Source: Panacagrimonas sp041603235
GTDB taxonomy: Bacteria > Pseudomonadota > Gammaproteobacteria > Nevskiales > Nevskiaceae
DNA length: 64,000 bases
Direction of reading: 5' to 3'
Assembly: GCA_041603235.1 (NCBI GenBank)
Contig: JBFIES010000007.1
Location: 177,381-241,380 of the forward strand
A program made the translations under genes and the position numbers. How positions within the stretch are numbered: position 1 is the first letter of the stretch; each line of letters starts with the position of its first letter. Shown here piece by piece: positions 44,637-51,884 of the stretch. A model generated the notes under the pieces. That model did no database searches, was not told where the DNA came from, and saw nothing but the letters and a program-made list of their open reading frames with translations.

Positions 44637-45836
44637 TCAAGTTCCGAATCCCCACTGCAACCAAACCCAGAGCTTGTCTGTATCCACAGGTCGATCCTCT
44701 GCCTCGTACGCGCTGTACTTGATGCCTCCAATCAGATTTCCGGCCAGCGGCCGGCTCACAACCACGCCCCATTCCGTGCCGTAATCCAGATCCGAATGAT
44801 CTGACTCATATTCGTGGTAAACCGCGAGCCATTTCGTCTTTCCCAAGCTTCCCGAGAGCGTGACGAAGTTGTCCACCAAGCCTTGTACCGGGGTGAACAG
44901 AAACTGATCACTCCACCCGTTGAACGCGTGCAGCGTGGCCAGTGGCGTCATCACCGCGTACTGGCCCTGGTCACTACCGAGAACCTCTTGTGCAAGGGCC
45001 AGCTTCGTGCCCTTGAAACTGGCAGCCAGCTCCAACAGGCTGTAGTCAGCGTCGAACTCACCCGCCGGAGTTTCTGCCTCCTGCGAGGCAAACTCCGCGA
45101 CATAGCTCAAGCCGATCCCGTTTGTGAACTCGTGGCCACCCGTCCAACGCAATCCCAGAGTGTCCGCGTCCGGGTGATTGGCCGTGGTGGTTTCAAAATC
45201 CAGCAGGTAGCCGTACGCGGTCAGCGTGAGCAGCGGTGAGGCTGTCCACTGAACGTTGATCAGATGCGCGTCAATGTCGACATTGCTGAAGAAAATATTG
45301 TTGATGTTGCTCAGATACGCGTACTGCGCTGTTAGCGATTTCTGTGGTGTGAACTTCAGGAAAGCGCCATCGTAGGTTTGTTCGTTCTGCCTCCAGCCAA
45401 CGTTGCCAACCCATCGCGCGTTGTCTAGAACCAGACGAGTGCGACCAAGGGTTGCCACCAGGTTCTTGATACCGGTATAGCGCAGGCCCCATTGATTGGT
45501 TTCCGTTTTGTCCGGGTCGGGTACCAGCGAATAGCGCGTCGGTGGTGGCGTTGATGAATAGTCATCCATCAGCGCGGAGACGTTTTCCATCTCAACGAAT
45601 GCCGTCAGCTCATTCCATTTCTGGCTGGTATAGCCCAGCAGCGTCCGGATAGTGAGCGCATCGGCATCTTCCAGAACATTGTCCTGTTCCACGGCTTCAT
45701 AACGAACACGCAGATTGAGATTGATGTCGCCGGTGGTCACCGCCGTCGACAGCGCTGACAATGGTTCTGCCTGAACACCCAATGTGATGCCGGCTGCTGT
45801 GGCGGCGATTACGGCCTTTGAAATAGCCCGATTCAT
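44637..45836 (-). CDS. outer-membrane porin-like protein linked to nitrate uptake
   Basis: A 399-residue protein with a signal peptide (cleavage after VQA) and a beta-rich mature chain ending KLWVWLQWGF, an aromatic C-terminal strand recognised by the Bam complex. LRVRYEAVEQDN and WNELTAFVEMENVSAL resemble the alginate-export/hypothetical porin family. ATG 45836 follows GGGAG. Its leader carries three attenuators. Location between the nrt operon and nasTS suggests passage of nitrate or nitrite through the outer membrane; this is inferred from context. Confidence 0.8.
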   Translation of the reverse strand: MNRAISKAVIAATAAGITLGVQAEPLSALSTAVTTGDINLNLRVRYEAVEQDNVLEDADALTIRTLLGYTSQKWNELTAFVEMENVSALMDDYSSTPPPTRYSLVPDPDKTETNQWGLRYTGIKNLVATLGRTRLVLDNARWVGNVGWRQNEQTYDGAFLKFTPQKSLTAQYAYLSNINNIFFSNVDIDAHLINVQWTASPLLTLTAYGYLLDFETTTANHPDADTLGLRWTGGHEFTNGIGLSYVAEFASQEAETPAGEFDADYSLLELAASFKGTKLALAQEVLGSDQGQYAVMTPLATLHAFNGWSDQFLFTPVQGLVDNFVTLSGSLGKTKWLAVYHEYESDHSDLDYGTEWGVVVSRPLAGNLIGGIKYSAYEAEDRPVDTDKLWVWLQWGFGT

Positions 45837-45870
45837 GTTCAAAACTCCCTGGATCTAATAAGACAGGCAC

Positions 45871-45955
45871 AAAAAAGGCGCCCGCACGGAACCAAAGAGG
45901 TTCTATGCGGACGCCGTTGCCCGAAAATTGGATTGTCATGGACCTGCGGTGGTCC
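45871..45955 (-). promoter_or_regulatory. porin leader attenuator C (nearest the gene)
   Basis: On the minus strand the ANTAR-type hairpin GGACC-ACCGCA-GGTCC (45955-45940; A1, G4) is followed by a terminator, 45915-45871: arms GGCGTCCGCA and TGCGGGCGCC with an inner GAACC/GGTTC stem, then TTTTTT. It ends about 35 bases before the porin start. Confidence 0.85.
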
Positions 45956-46010
45956 GATATTGCTCGGTGAACCGCGTCTATACGCTGTCCACCTATACTG
46001 CTGATGCCAC

Positions 46011-46095
46011 AAAAAAAGTCCGCGCAAATCCCGTCAGGATCTACGCGGACGTCTTTGGCCGGATACTGCTCAGATTATTCAGACCGACAATGGTC
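46011..46095 (-). promoter_or_regulatory. porin leader attenuator B (middle)
   Basis: ANTAR-type hairpin GACC-ATTGTC-GGTC (46095-46082; A1, G4), then terminator 46050-46011 with arms GTCCGCG and CGCGGAC, an inner ATCC/GGAT stem and TTTTTTT. No promoter is seen between A and B, so B lies in series with A. Confidence 0.8.
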
Positions 46096-46152
46096 CTCTT
46101 CACTTCAGATGTGGCCGAACGCTCACCACTGTAATTTCTACTGCCACAAACA

Positions 46153-46239
46153 AGACGTCCGCACAGACTCAGTCAGAATCTGTGCGGACGTCTTTGCCCG
46201 GATACTGCTTGAATTGTATAGATGGACCTACGGTGGTCC
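46153..46239 (-). promoter_or_regulatory. porin leader attenuator A (farthest from the gene)
   Basis: ANTAR-type hairpin GGACC-ACCGTA-GGTCC (46239-46224; A1, G4), then a perfect 15-base inverted repeat AGACGTCCGCACAGA / TCTGTGCGGACGTCT (46193-46153). Only a weak T-run (TGTTTG) follows, so termination may be less efficient than at B and C. Confidence 0.75.
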
Positions 46240-46298
46240 GATGACACTCAGCGATGCAGAACATCCCTCTGTTGCCGCAATCGCAGCCCTGTAGTCTT

Positions 46299-46314
46299 AG
46301 CAATGCCTGTGCCA
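46299..46314 (-). promoter_or_regulatory. sigma-54-type promoter of the porin
   Basis: On the minus strand TGGCAC-AGGCA-TTGCT is a perfect match to the -24/-12 consensus. Start near 46287, about 450 bases before the porin start; all three attenuators lie in between. Confidence 0.8.
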
Positions 46315-46352
46315 GTACTGAGCGGAAATACTGCCCAATGGCGAACGATCCT

Positions 46353-47432
46353 CTACTGCGCGGCGGCCGCTGCGACCGATGTCGCCATGGCACTCGCCTG
46401 TCCGTGAAGCTTCAGGCGAAAACTGGAATCCACCAGATGCTGGACGTCCCGATTCTCCCGGGTCTGTCGCCAGCGCTGCATCTGACTGACAAACCATCGC
46501 GCGTCGTCGTGATGCGGAGATAGCGTTTCGCCAACGCCGAAAATGAACTGTGCACCCAGCGGATCATTGCCGTTATCGCTCAGCGCCGCGCGAACCGAGG
46601 CTTCAGGGGTCTTGATCAGTTTCGCGTCAATCAGCATCTGCGCCGCTTCACTCCGATGTCCCGGCTGTTCCAGCCATCGACCGGCTTCAATCAGGGCAGC
46701 AACCATGGATAGATGAGCAGCAGGATTGAGCGTGGCCCAGTTGCGCGCCACACCCAGAACCTTCTCTGCGCACCCTGGACGAATCATGTGCGTTGCCAGC
46801 ACCCTGCGCCCCACTCCCTCAAGCTCTGCCGCCATACCCCATGGCGCGCCAACACAGAAACCATCAATACGGCCTTCACGCATGGCATCGATGACACGAT
46901 CAGGCGGCAGGACCATCAGGTTGACATCCTGATCCGGATCAATCCCGGATGCACTTAGCCAGTCGCGTAACAGATAGTGATGCGTTGAAAATGGAAAAAC
47001 GTGAGCGAACACGCGACGCCTGCGACGTCGCTGATACCCGGGGCTGCGTTCGCGCTCGACAACTCTGCGCAAGGCTCTGCCAGCGGCCTGAGGCTCTGGC
47101 GCAGGCGCACACATTTCGCGGTACAGCTCATTGGATACCGTGATGCTGTTGCCATTGCGCGACAGCACCAGTGCGGTTTCCATCTCCACCCCAAGCCGAT
47201 CAGCACCGAGATTGGCAGCCAAAGGCATCGGCGCCAGCAACTGGGCTGCATCAATCAGACCCGTGGCCAATTTGTCGCGGACATTGGCCCACGAAGCCTC
47301 AACGGACAGACTCACATCCAGTCCTTGCCCTGCGAAATATCCGAGTTCACGCGCAACCAGCAGCGGTGCCGCATCCGCCAATGGCAACATTCCGATGCGC
47401 ACGTGGCGACGTTTGACCGAGGGTGCTTTCAT
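46353..47432 (-). CDS. nasS: nitrate sensor NasS (first copy)
   Basis: A 359-residue NrtA/CmpA-like protein with no signal peptide, so cytoplasmic. RIGMLPLADAAPLLVARELGYFAGQGLDVSLSVEASWANVRDKLATGLIDAAQLLAPMPLAANLG, RNGNSITVSNELYREM, FPFSTHHYLLRDWLSASGIDP and GFCVGAPWGMAAELEGVG correspond to the nitrate-binding segments of NrtA. NasS binds NasT when nitrate is absent and releases it when nitrate binds. The start overlaps the nasT stop (ATGA), the known nasT-nasS pairing. Confidence 0.92.
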   Translation of the reverse strand: MKAPSVKRRHVRIGMLPLADAAPLLVARELGYFAGQGLDVSLSVEASWANVRDKLATGLIDAAQLLAPMPLAANLGADRLGVEMETALVLSRNGNSITVSNELYREMCAPAPEPQAAGRALRRVVERERSPGYQRRRRRRVFAHVFPFSTHHYLLRDWLSASGIDPDQDVNLMVLPPDRVIDAMREGRIDGFCVGAPWGMAAELEGVGRRVLATHMIRPGCAEKVLGVARNWATLNPAAHLSMVAALIEAGRWLEQPGHRSEAAQMLIDAKLIKTPEASVRAALSDNGNDPLGAQFIFGVGETLSPHHDDARWFVSQMQRWRQTRENRDVQHLVDSSFRLKLHGQASAMATSVAAAAAQ

Positions 47433-47998
47433 AACAGCTCCGATGCAGCAATAAGTGATCGCGCGACCTCACCGAGCCTGATGTTCCTGTCCATGGCCAT
47501 TTTCCTGAGTGTTTCGTGCGCCGTGTTCTCATCAATACCCTTGCGTTGCATCAAGAGTCCCTTTGCGCGCTCAACATCGCGACGATCGGCCAGCTTTGTC
47601 TTGGCACTGGCCAGTTCCTGCTTGAGTCCCTGCGATTCCTGGAATCTTGCGATCGCGACTTCAATCACCGGTTGCAGACGCGTTGCTGACAGGCCGTCCA
47701 CCACATATGCCGACACGCCGGCACGCATGGCGCGACGGATGGTCTCCGAGCCTGATGTCTGTGCAAACAGGACAATGGGGCGTGGCCGGTCTCGGGAGAT
47801 CTGCCCCAATGATTCGAGGGTGTCGCGATTTGGGCTGTTGACGTCAATCAGAACGATATCGGGGTGCAGCTCATCGACGGCCGCAATGATGTTATCGGTG
47901 TCTTTCAGACGGCCAATGACGGTATGACCAGCAGCGCGCAGCGCCTCCTCAAGGAGGAGCACACGTTCTCGATCATCGTCGACGAGCATTACACGCAC
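47429..47998 (-). CDS. nasT: ANTAR antiterminator NasT (first copy)
   Basis: A 189-residue protein: receiver-like domain 1-110 (LVDDDRE, Asp52 in IVLIDVNSP, GVSAYVVDGL), a coiled linker (112-140) and an ANTAR RNA-binding domain (DRRDVERAKGLLMQRKGIDENTAHETLRKMAMDRNIRLGEVARSLI). The usual receiver Lys before the last loop is replaced by D-G, in keeping with control by NasS binding and not by phosphorylation. GTG start at 47998, or ATG at 47989. It should read the ANTAR hairpins described here. Confidence 0.93.
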   Translation of the reverse strand: MRVMLVDDDRERVLLLEEALRAAGHTVIGRLKDTDNIIAAVDELHPDIVLIDVNSPNRDTLESLGQISRDRPRPIVLFAQTSGSETIRRAMRAGVSAYVVDGLSATRLQPVIEVAIARFQESQGLKQELASAKTKLADRRDVERAKGLLMQRKGIDENTAHETLRKMAMDRNIRLGEVARSLIAASELL

Positions 47999-48039
47999 TA
48001 GTCTGATTCCATTGGCTTGTTCCGTAATGCAGGCAGATG

Positions 48040-48055
48040 AGCAATAACCATGCCC
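48040..48055 (-). promoter_or_regulatory. possible sigma-54-type promoter of nasT-nasS copy 1
   Basis: On the minus strand GGGCAT-GGTTA-TTGCT keeps the essential GG and GC pairs but differs from consensus at two -24 positions. It would start transcription about 30 bases before nasT. Confidence 0.4.
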
Positions 48056-48182
48056 AACACCGGGTAAAGGTTTTGCGACTTCCAGGATAATTTCTGCACC
48101 AAATTGTTCCGATAGCCGCTCGGGCCCTGCACCGAAACGGCCGAAGCGCTTAGCATGAGCACTCAGCCACCGGACGAAAAAA

Positions 48183-49412
48183 ATGAATTTTCAAACCAGC
48201 GAACGCTGCAAGGACTACGTGAGTCGGGTACGCAGCTTTATGGAAGAACATATTTTTCCTGTGGAGAAGGCGCATTGGGCTGAGATTCACGACGCGGGGC
48301 ACGGCGGCGACTGGCAGCAGTGGCGCATTCCCGACCGCGTAGATGCCCTGAAGCAAGCCGCGCGCGAGCAAGGACTTTGGAACATGTTCCTGCCAGACAC
48401 AGAGCTGGGCGCCGGGCTGTCGGTGCTCGAGTACGCTTCGGTAGCCGAGGAAACTGGTCGCAGCCTTATGGCGCCGGAGATCTTCAACTGCGCAGCACCT
48501 GATACCGGCAACATGGAAGTACTGTGGCGCTACGGGTCGGAAGAACAAAAAAAGCGGTGGCTGCAACCCCTGCTCGACGGCCACATCAGGTCCGTGTTCT
48601 GCATGACCGAACCGGATGTTGCGTCCAGTGACGCCACCAATATTCAGGCCACCGCCGTCGTCGAAGGCGATGAGGTCGTCCTGAACGGCAAGAAATGGTG
48701 GAGCAGCGGTATTGGCGACCCCCGCTGCAAGATCGGCATCTTTATGGCGCTGACGCCAAACCCCGACCTGGACCGCAAACGCCAGCACTCCATGGTTCTT
48801 GTTCCCCTGGACACCCCCGGAGTAGAGATCAAACGCATGTTGCCGGTGCTCGGTGACTACGATGAACCCCACGGTCACGGCGAAGTTCATTTCAATAATG
48901 TGCGCCTCCCTGTCTCAAACTTCATCGCAGGTCCCGGCCGCGGTTTTGAGATCGCCCAGGGCCGCCTCGGGCCCGGACGCATCCACCACTGCATGCGCGC
49001 CATCGGTGCGGCCGAACAGGCGCTCAAGCTCGCCATCGCCCGCGGCACCTCGCGCAAGGCCTTCGGCAAATTGCTGATCGACCTGGGCGGCAATCGGGAA
49101 CGCATTGCAGAAGCACGTATTGCTATCGATCAGGCACGCCTGTTGACTCTGTATGCCGCGTGGAAAATGGATGAATCCGGTGCTCGCAACGCGATGACCG
49201 AAATTTCAGCCATCAAGGTGGCAGCGCCGCGCATGTTGCAATCCGTGGTGGACATGGCCATGCAGATTCACGGCGCAGGTGGCGTCTCACGCGACTTTGC
49301 ATTGTCCGGATTCTTTGCTCAGGCGCGCATGCTGCGTCTGGCTGATGGCCCTGATGAAGTTCATCGCGAAGTCATTGCACGCATCGAATTGGCGCGTGCA
49401 GCAGGCACCTGA
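48183..49412 (+). CDS. acyl-CoA dehydrogenase (ACAD10/11-like)
   Basis: A 409-residue FAD enzyme. CMTEPDVASSDATNIQATAVVEGDEVVLNGKKWWSSGIGDP is the flavin-binding signature, GRIHHCMRAIGAAEQALKLAIARG the helical core, and MQIHGAGGVSRDFALSGFFAQARMLRLADGPDEVHREVIARIE the C-terminal signature of the long-chain/ACAD11-like group. It probably oxidises an acyl-CoA in the cytoplasm. It sits between the two nasT-nasS pairs with no evident link to nitrate, and has no partner beta-oxidation gene nearby. Confidence 0.92.
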   Translation: MNFQTSERCKDYVSRVRSFMEEHIFPVEKAHWAEIHDAGHGGDWQQWRIPDRVDALKQAAREQGLWNMFLPDTELGAGLSVLEYASVAEETGRSLMAPEIFNCAAPDTGNMEVLWRYGSEEQKKRWLQPLLDGHIRSVFCMTEPDVASSDATNIQATAVVEGDEVVLNGKKWWSSGIGDPRCKIGIFMALTPNPDLDRKRQHSMVLVPLDTPGVEIKRMLPVLGDYDEPHGHGEVHFNNVRLPVSNFIAGPGRGFEIAQGRLGPGRIHHCMRAIGAAEQALKLAIARGTSRKAFGKLLIDLGGNRERIAEARIAIDQARLLTLYAAWKMDESGARNAMTEISAIKVAAPRMLQSVVDMAMQIHGAGGVSRDFALSGFFAQARMLRLADGPDEVHREVIARIELARAAGT

Positions 49413-49617
49413 CGCACCAATCTTTCGCATGATGATGCGGCGGCCCGCAGACGCAGCCGCCCGCCTGTCACTGCCCATGGGCTAGCTCACACGCCCTGCA
49501 CCAATCGTGCACCTTCGCATCAATGTCCAGGTGCGCAGCCACTTTTTTCAGTGCATTTCGGTCGGCGATGATGCCAATTGGGGCGCGCAGTCAATCACAT
49601 GCACCAAGACTTAACAG

Positions 49618-49633
49618 TGGCACGCCTTTAGCT
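49618..49633 (+). promoter_or_regulatory. possible sigma-54-type promoter of nasT-nasS copy 2
   Basis: TGGCAC-GCCTT-TAGCT has a perfect -24 box and one mismatch in the -12 box, with GC kept. Start near 49645, 165 bases before the gene. Confidence 0.45.
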
Positions 49634-49636
49634 ATA

Positions 49637-49681
49637 GGTGTGCCCAGCCAACCGGACCAAAGCTGCTCCTGTTGGCACACC
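49637..49681 (+). repeat. long inverted repeat in the nasT copy 2 leader
   Basis: GGTGTGCC (49637-49644) and GGCACACC (49674-49681) are perfect 8-base arms 29 bases apart. An alternative pairing uses the inner CCAAC/GTTGG. It starts at about the predicted transcription start and is not followed by T-residues. Confidence 0.45.
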
Positions 49682-49808
49682 AGCCTCACTGCCGAGCATT
49701 TCACCGGATCTTGCCGCGTTCAATCGTGCTGCGCTCTGGGCCATTCTGGGCACTGTGCGACCAGCCTTCGATTTCCTGCGGTCTGACCAAAAGCGAGGGC
49801 ATTACCTG

Positions 49809-50477
49809 ATGGCTATCTGTGAGAAACCCGTGCCGCGATTGACGACCCGAGGCAAGCGAAGCGACATCGCACCCAAGGCCGCGATCAGTCTGCGGGTCAT
49901 GCTGGTCGATGATGACGATACGCGCGCAGCCTTTGTCACCCAGGCCCTGCTTGCAACCGGCAATGATGTTGTGGCGCGCTTGTCCTCAACCGAGGATTTG
50001 CTGAGCAGCGTCCGGCGCGTACAGGCAGACATCATTCTGGTAGACATGGATAACCCGGCGCGCGATGTGCTGGACAACTGCGCCGCCGTCACCCAGCAGA
50101 TTCCGAAGCCCATTATTTTCTTTGCTAAAAATTCTGATCCCGACAAGATTTTTGATGCGGTGCGCGCCGGGGTCAGCGCCTACGTGGTCGATGGACTGAG
50201 CGAATCCAGGCTGCGACCCATCCTTGATGTCGCCATTGCCCGCTTCCAGGAACATCAGAAGCTGCGCTCCGAACTCGAAGACATGCGCGTTCGTCTGGCA
50301 GATCGTCGCGACGTTGAACGGGCCAAAGCCACGCTGGCCCGGATGCGGAACCTCGATGAATCTGCAGCCTATGCACTGCTAAGGCGCAGCGCCATGGCAC
50401 ATCGCGTGACCATTGGCGAAGCCGCACGCACGGTGCTCGCGGCCGCCGATATGTTCGACACCAAGGATCCGTCATGA
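49809..50477 (+). CDS. ANTAR antiterminator, NasT paralogue (second copy, diverged)
   Basis: About 222 residues. After a 28-residue basic N-terminal extension come a receiver-like domain (LRVMLVDDDDTR, Asp79 in IILVDMDNP, GVSAYVVDGLSESRL) and an ANTAR domain. Compared with copy 1 the ANTAR core is altered: ERAKATLARMRNLDESAAYALLRRSAMAHRVTIGEAARTVL lacks the usual Gly-Leu-Met after ERAK. ATG 49809 is chosen because family similarity begins there. Stop overlaps the next start (ATGA), giving a second nasT-nasS unit. Confidence 0.88.
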   Translation: MAICEKPVPRLTTRGKRSDIAPKAAISLRVMLVDDDDTRAAFVTQALLATGNDVVARLSSTEDLLSSVRRVQADIILVDMDNPARDVLDNCAAVTQQIPKPIIFFAKNSDPDKIFDAVRAGVSAYVVDGLSESRLRPILDVAIARFQEHQKLRSELEDMRVRLADRRDVERAKATLARMRNLDESAAYALLRRSAMAHRVTIGEAARTVLAAADMFDTKDPS

Positions 50478-51709
50478 GCCGGATCCCCCGGTTCCGGCTG
50501 GAGACCAACCAGCTCACGATCGGATACATGACCTTGCTCGACTCCGCGCCCATTCTCTGGGCTGCGCACAAGGGTTATTTTCGCGATGCGGGTCTTTACG
50601 TCTCTCTGGTTCGCGAGGTGTCCTGGGCGAGTTTGCGTGATCGCCTGGCCTACGGCGCCCTTGATGCCGCGCAATGCCTGGCACCCATGCCCATGGCGGC
50701 GACACTCGGCATCGATGGTGTCGGTGTGCCTCTGGTCACAGGCCTGAGTCTGTCGCAAGGCGGCTCTGCCATCACGCTTTCGCGCAGCGTGACCAAACGC
50801 ATCGGCCTGAAGCCGGACATGAATCCACTCGACAGCGCACGCGCGGTTGCCAGTTACGTGCGGCTGGGTGGACGCCTGCGGCTGGCGCACGTTTACGCCT
50901 TCTCGATGCATCACTACCTGCTGCGTGACTGGCTGGCATTGGGCGGCATCCAGCTAGACCATCCCTCTATCGAATTCCTCGTCGCGCCTCCGGCCCAAAT
51001 GGTGCGCCTGCTCGAAAGCGGTGCCATCGACGGGTTTTGCGCCGGCGAACCCTGGAACACGGCAGCAGTACGAGGAAAGCTCGGGCAGATCGTCACCGCC
51101 ACCAGCGCCATCTGGGATGGTGGCGCCGACAAGGTGCTGGGCGTCACCCGACAATGGTCACGCGCTCATCCGCAGACCCATCGGGCATTGATCTGTGCAC
51201 TGATGATGTCGCTCAGGGATCTGGCCACCGAAGATGTCACGCAGGAACTGACCGCACTGCTCACCCAACGGCAAGTTCTGGCCGTGCCCGAGGCCTGGAT
51301 CAAGAGCGCCCTGGTCGGCTCCCAGGCACTGAGCCCGCCGCGATTTGCCAATAGCCTCAACGGATTTCCGCGCCAGTCGCAAATGCTTTGGTGTGCACTG
51401 CAAATGCTGCGCTGGCGACAATGGTACAAACCGCAACCACTCTCGCGGCTCTGTTCACAGGTATGTGACAGCGCTGCATTTGCCGATGCCGCTGCTGCAC
51501 TGCGCTTGCCGATTCCTGCGGTTGACACCGTTTGCGAAGGTGCCGGTCGCGTTGCACTGGGCATGGATGGCAGCACCGTGGAAACCCGTTTCCTCAGCGG
51601 TGGCGAGCTGAATCCTGAAAACCCTGCTGCTTACCTGACTGAGCGGGGCTGGGGCATAGAAGCGGCAAGAGCCGCGCTACAGAGCGCTGACGAAAGCGCT
51701 CTGCGCTGA
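50474..51709 (+). CDS. NasS-like nitrate sensor (second copy)
   Basis: A 411-residue NrtA/NasS-family protein without signal peptide. TIGYMTLLDSAPILWAAHKGYFRDAGLYVSLVREVSWASLRDRLAYGALDAAQCLAPMPMAATLG, FSMHHYLLRDWLALGGIQL and GFCAGEPWNTAAV align with the first NasS. A C-terminal extension of about 55 residues (after VCDSAAFADAAAAL) resembles the NrtA tail. It should pair with the ANTAR protein just upstream. Whether it binds nitrate, nitrite or another anion cannot be told. Confidence 0.88.
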   Translation: MSRIPRFRLETNQLTIGYMTLLDSAPILWAAHKGYFRDAGLYVSLVREVSWASLRDRLAYGALDAAQCLAPMPMAATLGIDGVGVPLVTGLSLSQGGSAITLSRSVTKRIGLKPDMNPLDSARAVASYVRLGGRLRLAHVYAFSMHHYLLRDWLALGGIQLDHPSIEFLVAPPAQMVRLLESGAIDGFCAGEPWNTAAVRGKLGQIVTATSAIWDGGADKVLGVTRQWSRAHPQTHRALICALMMSLRDLATEDVTQELTALLTQRQVLAVPEAWIKSALVGSQALSPPRFANSLNGFPRQSQMLWCALQMLRWRQWYKPQPLSRLCSQVCDSAAFADAAAALRLPIPAVDTVCEGAGRVALGMDGSTVETRFLSGGELNPENPAAYLTERGWGIEAARAALQSADESALR

Positions 51710-51743
51710 TAAGGCGCAAACGCACATCTGTAGCGCAAATAGC

Positions 51744-51759
51744 TGGCACAGGCTTTGCG
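51744..51759 (+). promoter_or_regulatory. sigma-54-type promoter of the TPR operon
   Basis: TGGCAC-AGGCT-TTGCG is a full match to TGGCAC-N5-TTGC, 35 bases after the nasS copy 2 stop. Start near 51770. Confidence 0.7.
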
Positions 51760-51774
51760 AACTTCGTCCCAACA

Positions 51775-51788
51775 GGTCATTGCAGACC
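51775..51788 (+). promoter_or_regulatory. ANTAR-type hairpin in the TPR operon leader
   Basis: GGTC-ATTGCA-GACC has a hexaloop with A1 and G4. It is followed by GTCCGCACAGAT (51808-51819), the left arm shared with porin attenuator A, but the matching right arm is missing here. Confidence 0.6.
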
Positions 51789-51822
51789 GTTCCAGCGGCC
51801 ACAGCCGTCCGCACAGATAACA

Positions 51823-51866
51823 AGTTCAGACACACGCCCAACACAAGCGCGTGCCGCTTCTGAACT
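51823..51866 (+). promoter_or_regulatory. large hairpin before the TPR operon
   Basis: AGTTCAGA (51823-51830) and TCTGAACT (51859-51866) form the outer stem, with CACGC/GCGTG inside. No T-run follows. It ends 18 bases before the start codon and could block translation or act as a weak terminator. Confidence 0.5.
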
Positions 51867-51884
51867 CTCCGGATGGGCTTGAGC

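Larger units (their letters stand above)
49413..49808. other. leader/promoter region of nasT copy 2
   Basis: About 400 bases without a supported gene. It holds a GGCGGC/GCCGCC hairpin just after the dehydrogenase (near 49439), a sigma-54-like site at 49618 and a long inverted repeat at 49637-49681. An open frame from 49638 is in phase with nasT copy 2 but has no family similarity before 49809. Confidence 0.55.

Noticed and set aside
45871..46239. Short regularly spaced similar repeats resembling a small CRISPR array
   Set aside because: The repeats are inverted repeats ending in T-runs on the minus strand, differ in sequence, and each follows a hexaloop hairpin; no cas genes are near. They are attenuator units.
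46004..46294. Open frame of 96 codons on the plus strand across the porin leader
   Set aside because: It runs through three terminator hairpins, repeats itself because the hairpins repeat, and has no ribosome site or signal of a protein.
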